Shown piece after piece: positions 58,761-64,000 of a stretch of DNA of 64,000 nt. Position 1 is the stretch's first letter; every line of letters starts with the position of its first letter. The translations under genes and the position numbers were made by a program. The notes beneath the pieces were generated by a model. It had not been told where the DNA came from. It saw nothing but the letters and a program-made list of their open reading frames with translations, and made no database searches. The stretch is from Solen grandis (Eukaryota > Mollusca > Bivalvia > Adapedonta > Solenidae), in assembly GCA_021229015.1 (NCBI GenBank), contig CM037788.1, positions 48,759,296 to 48,823,295 of the forward strand. Direction: 5' to 3'.

Positions 58761-60059
58761 GTCGCACAACATTCCAGAGATCAAAATTATCACAAACCCA
58801 AGACTGGAAATAAGTATAGTTTGTTAGAGTTCCTGCAAACTTAATGACACAATATAGAAGTAAAATTATTCTCATGTGTTCAGTTTGATGAATACATTAA
58901 ACAAATAACAACTCTATTTAATTAACAGACATTCCTTCTATTATTACAATCTATGTTTTAAATTGTCAAAATCCATTTATTTTGCTGGTTTGCCAATAAA
59001 CCTTGAAACCTCTTGATATTCTCTACTACATGTGTTGTTCACTGGACATGACAATAAACAAGAGTAGCACCACACTGAGAGACATTGGAGAAGATGGGAC
59101 AGTCAGGTGGGTAGGGGAATGAACACCTGGACCAATTATGCCCCACCCTACAGATAACAGATCGCTTTCCTTTCAATTCCACCCTCAATTAACATCAGAC
59201 AAGGTGTGAGAATCAACAAAGCATATTTATCTTGAATATATCTGGACATGCCTGAACATAAACAGATGTTAAATTGGGTATTTACATCTATATACAGTTA
59301 ATTTCCTTGAGTCAAATTCCTTGCAATATGATACATTTAACACTGCCTTTCTTTTCCAGTTTTCATTCCAATGTTTGACATCAATTTTTCTTTCCTAAAA
59401 TCAAATAAGTCACAAACCAAGACTATTCAGTGTAATAAATAGACACAATTTGAAAAAGATCAATTCTTTAACAAGTTCTGAACTAAATGCAAGAAATCTG
59501 CAATATTCAGCATTTGCAAAATCATAAAAAATGAAGACCGTGATCAGATATAACAGCAGTACATGTAATCAATGGATCTGCACAAATATTTATGCTTGAT
59601 AAGATATCAGTCAGCAACATGTCGAACAACAAACCTGGCCTAGATTCCAGTGTGATCATAGTACAGCAGAGTTATCAAACAAACTGTCAGAAATGAGTTG
59701 TCTATAGAACAGTGTGTGTGTCACATTGTCCAGTGGCATTTTATCTAGATATAAAGATGTCAACCCATTCTTAACACTGCAGATCAACTGTGACAAACAC
59801 AACTGTATATATATCGCTTTATCAGTATACAAGATCTTAATTGGTAAACCCAATAAATTGTATATATTAAAATATAGCTTAATGACTGAAAAAGGAAAAT
59901 GAAAAAATTATGACAGATAGGAAAGAGAGATAGAAAAAGCAAAGAAAAAGAAGAAAAGATAAAAAGCAAAAGACAGGAAGATTCAATCTTTATTATTTAT
60001 TTTTTTGATGTCAATTGGGAAACAATGTTGTATAACTTTTATACTAATTAATCCCTCTC

Positions 60060-60190
60060 TACAGTTCCTGGGTTGGACCAGTACATTGCTCCTAGAAATG
60101 TATCGGGGGGGAAAAACCTCACCTCACCTCAAACTGGCAACTTTCAGATCTATAATCGACACTACCACTGGAATATGCTCCAATAAGACA
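60060..60190 (-). repeat. SINE family C, diverged
   Basis: TCCTGGGTTGGACCAGTACA and ACTACCACTGGAATATGCTC match 63475-63610. Confidence 0.55.
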
Positions 60191-61014
60191 TAAGGCTCTA
60201 TACCAAGATATCAAACGGCTCCATTTATAATGAAATATCAAACTATGTGTATATACATGGAAGAATATGACAGTTTTATGGAACAAAAAAGAAACAATGG
60301 TACAGTGTGCAAGGTTTCTTTTTCATTGAATAAACCTCCAACTGATGAGTAATCCAACATGTACAAAAAACCAAGAAACAATTGAATGCCAATTCATTTC
60401 TATTTCCTGTGCAATCAAATTTGGTTTTCCCAAAGGACAATGCATGCTTTATGATGAAGGTTACACTCAAGTGTACCTACGTTACCACGGTAATCATACA
60501 CTTACTGCTGCGATATTTCCAGTGGTTAACCACTTCTTAATGACGGCTCACCATAACCTTAACAGAAAGTACATGTAAACACATTCTTCAACAGTCCAGT
60601 CCTTTAACCATCCCAAATGTTGACTGGTCCAATCAATCCGAAGAACACAGGCACACTGTTCTTCTGTAGTACTATAAAAGGGCAATAAATACTTTGGGCA
60701 ATAAACCTTTATAAACGTTTCCATTCATACATGTATAAAAGCATTTTGACTGCCAGCTATGGCTTATTGACACCAAAATTCCAATAATAATATACATGAC
60801 ATAATTATAGGTTATTATACAATCATGTAAGTATACAGGATCAAAAGCATTTCTATTTCACTTACTATATATTATAATGTTTCTAACACTTTTCTCAGAA
60901 GGGCAGGATTAAATACTATAGAGGCTGGTCTTACACAAAAGACCTCAAATTTGATAACATTTACAATCAAAAGTATCACTGTAAGATTCTTAATTTTCAA
61001 ATAATAATTACCCA

Positions 61015-61195
61015 GGAGTAATTATGTAGCTGTGGTCCAGTTGTTACGTACATGACTGTGAAGCAAAAGGTCTCGGGTTTGAACCCATACAGGGACAGGG
61101 ATTTTTCATGACCTTCCCAGACTTTAAGTACTTGTCCATCCCAGAGACTGCCGAGAGGGTATCAAGTACAAATTGTAAGAACTAATGTTTCCTCA
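61015..61195 (+). repeat. SINE family C, plus orientation
   Basis: tRNA-like head TGGTCCAGTTGTTACG with box B GGGTTTGAACCC, then CATGACCTTCCCAGACTTTA. Confidence 0.65.
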
Positions 61196-63474
61196 TCAAC
61201 ATGAAAACTGACAAGTATTAACTTATTCTTTTCACAGATTAAACTCATGAAAACCCCCTTGAGTTCAAATACACATCTAAAAGATCATCCTTGAAAAAAA
61301 GTAATTCAAGAACACCATATCCGCTTTAAATATTTAGAAAAAAATCTTCTCTTTCCATGGGTACCCACCTCCTTCTTACATACGAAGATGCCCCTGAAGT
61401 ATTCATAAAAGTCCATATCGCACCCACATGTACCCCCTTACCTGTAATTCCTTGATCTACCTTGCGACACAAGCCATTAATCCTGCCACCAATCACTTCT
61501 ATTCACAATTTGCAGGTATTAAATTTCAAAATAGTCCACAGGTGCCAAAATGAGAGTGAAAAAACATACCTCAAGTTAATTTCACCTACCTAAGTTTCAT
61601 TTCCCTCAAATACTGACAGCTCACGTCAAAGCATGTCATTTGATCTACACTCCTGTAATTTTCACTTACCTATCTGACCTAAATACCGATGGTGGGGAAT
61701 AATAACAGACTGCTATACTACTTGAGGGAGAGGTATTTAAACAGTTTAAATATCTCTCAAACACTCTCTGAAGGTAAACTGTACCCACTGTATACCTTGT
61801 CCATATAAGGGATTATTCATTATTACAACAGTAAGAAAGGAACAGTTTATCCCTAGATGAAACAATGACAGGGTTTTCACTAACACCTAAGTCGGGAGTC
61901 CTGAACTTGTAATGTTTTGAGAAAAAGGACCCCTGAGCAGCTTGCATATAAATACATGGGAGGACTCACAACATTTGGAAAATATCTTTTCCTAAGACCT
62001 GATGTAACCTGTCATATACTAAAATAAAACATTCAATAGAGATGAATCAATTTATACTGATACAGATAGAGGGCAAATACTGTTATAATGTATAAGCACT
62101 ATCAAAGAAAACAAACAGCATTATCTGGACATAACTACAGCTATCAATGAAAGTGATGAATGCACCTTTGTTTCATCCATATTTAACAATACTTAATAAC
62201 AAGATGTGATGCGATGCACAATTAATGCACATGCTTCCTGTAAAGCCTCGCAACTTCACATTGTGAAGCGGGGGTATACACATACATATACAGCCACGAA
62301 ACTGAGAGAAAACACCGACGATATCAAATGATGAGAAACATAAAACACAAAACCTGCAACCATTTAAAAACTGCTAGAAATCCAAGCAACTTACACTTCA
62401 GATCGAATTGTGTCTATGTAGCAACTTTAACAAACCACACTGTACTGCACACATCAGTGAGTATAATATCTTCCTTGATCTTCAGTTCACCAGCCCACTT
62501 GTAATTTTACAGTAAGTAGCACTTTAGACGAAGACAATCGAAACTCTCGCCTATAACTTATATGGTATAATCCAATAACCCTCGTCTGCGTGTGATCGTG
62601 AGTCGGCATTTAAATCCTACGTAACATATGTCCCTCACCCACTGTTACAGCTGTGTAAATCCGTCACACATGTGTAGACTTTGTTTGAAATATGTGAAAT
62701 ACAGAAAAAGATCAACTCTACTCATAACGGAGTGCCACACAGAATTCCTGCCAGCATATCAAATACTGAATCAGCCAGACCTCTCCAAAGTGCAGAGTAA
62801 GAGCTCTACAATACAGAGCCCCCAATGTCACATGTCAGGGAAGAAGGGGTGGAGCTGTCAATCATCTTTAATTATCATGTTATTTTCCAACCACTGGTAT
62901 GTCCGCCCTGTAAACACCGGGTGAAAGGTGAGGGAAACCATTTATTCGTACAAACAAGTCAGCAATGATGAAGTACAAATAGTCAAGTGATGAAAGATTC
63001 TGTCTCCTGCTATAAATCAAGTGGAGATTGGTGTTCCAGCTATAACATACTATACATATATTGACTCTATCAACCTCTATACAGACTATTTATGAGATTA
63101 TCATATTTGCCATAATAACATGTCAGGATATCATATATAAACTATCCACCTAATTACAATGAATACACTAACTATGTCTACACCAATACACATCTCTGGC
63201 CTGTTTAGTCCACAACCTGTCAGGGGGTCAATCATTAACTGAACTTTAATCCAGTGATCTCAGGACCACCAGCAAAGTGGACCACTGTGCCTGCCAGGGG
63301 ACCCTACCAATACAGGCTTTGTCCTACATGCACAGGTTGGAATCATTCGCCTTGACGGAACCTGCTTCATGATACATGTAGTATCACATTACATTGTGTA
63401 ATATTTTCATGACCTTGTTTTAACTTACTTCAATTTACATCAATTCAGAAACAAGTTTTCACAATGTAAAGGTT

Positions 63475-63610
63475 CCTTGGTTGGACCTGGGTTGGACCTG
63501 TACTTTGCTCCAGGGAAAGTCATGAAAGATTCTTGTCCACTGAAAGGTTCAAACCCACAACCTTAGGACCTGCCGTCATGGATACTACCACTGGACGATG
63601 GCACCCTTGC
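63475..63610 (-). repeat. SINE family C
   Basis: CCTGTACTTTGCTCCAGGGA, box B complement GGTTCAAACCC and CTACCACTGGACGATGGC; same order as the other copies. Confidence 0.65.
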
Positions 63611-64000
63611 TACCTTGAGATTTAGGATAAATAAGTTCAATTAAATCCTTTTTAATTTCTATATTGCTTGATGAAAAACTTATTTCAACAAGCCCAAAGA
63701 ACATTTCACAAGACTTAAGATTGTTGGGTACATGCAAATTACTGCCCATTTTATCCCCAAATTGTCTAAATGACCTCCAAATGTTTCAAAACTTGTCTCC
63801 TTTTAGCTACACATAATATATAGAGAAAGAAATTTGAAAAAGTCATCAGAAAACTTAGTTTTGGTCTTTGCTAAGTTTGGTCACAGGAGTACATTATCAA
63901 ACTATATCCAGTGAAAACGACACAATACTTTAGATAGCCCAACTGCTTTAGGTGTTATCATACCACCAATGACATGGTCAACGATGGTGTATTGATATAT

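Larger units (their letters stand above)
58760..64000. other. Upstream flank or untranslated region of DLGAP, no gene recognised
   Basis: AT-rich sequence with SINE C copies at 60060-60190, 61015-61195 and 63475-63610. Donor-like GTAAG sites on the minus strand (for example near 62390) could belong to untranslated leader exons, but none can be chosen. Confidence 0.5.

Overview
The window looks like nuclear DNA of a lophotrochozoan animal, most likely a bivalve mollusc. It is AT-rich, with short exons in kilobase-sized introns with GT/AG borders, animal gene families, and dense tRNA-headed SINEs, TTAA-flanked MITEs and a GGGCCATGATGGCCC-type repeat that I associate with clam genomes. No prokaryotic feature, rRNA or genuine tRNA was seen. 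Species assignment is inference.

Two multi-exon genes are supported, both on the minus strand. The left one (about 5.9-24.0 kb) is an SLC17-family transporter (sialin / organic-anion / phosphate cotransporter type). It has two alternative, phase-compatible first coding exons (23573-23996 and 17467-17701) that join shared transmembrane exons at 12443-12930, 11588-11675 and 5866-5961. The second half of the transporter was not found and probably lies beyond position 1. The right one (about 32.4-57.0 kb) is a DLGAP/SAPAP/GKAP-type postsynaptic scaffold protein. Seven exons in compatible phases read from an ATG at 56959 to a TGA at 32439 and predict 474 residues. It has a Cys-rich N-terminus, one guanylate-kinase-binding motif, the GKAP domain, and an EIYV-containing tail without the usual QTRL end.

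A 100-N assembly gap (26201-26300) separates the two genes, so their adjacency rests on scaffolding. The repeat content also changes across it: all recognised TTAA-flanked MITEs lie to the right, while the left carries fold-back MITEs, a 35-bp minisatellite and a tandemly amplified GGGCCATGATGGCCC repeat. The DLGAP start exon sits inside a 2.3-kb minisatellite region (56298-58600) built on 16-bp and longer composite units, and its 5' leader is exactly duplicated (81 bp). A 2.7-kb insertion (about 47058-49735) in a DLGAP intron splits an older repeat and carries a promoter-like and first-exon-like segment of unknown origin.

The remainder is intronic or intergenic DNA with SINEs, MITEs and microsatellites. 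Nothing here amounts to a clear new multi-gene system. The best leads are the paired transporter first exons, the short DLGAP form with its unusual ends and a possible 27-nt microexon, the hairpin MITE family, and the exon-bearing insertion.
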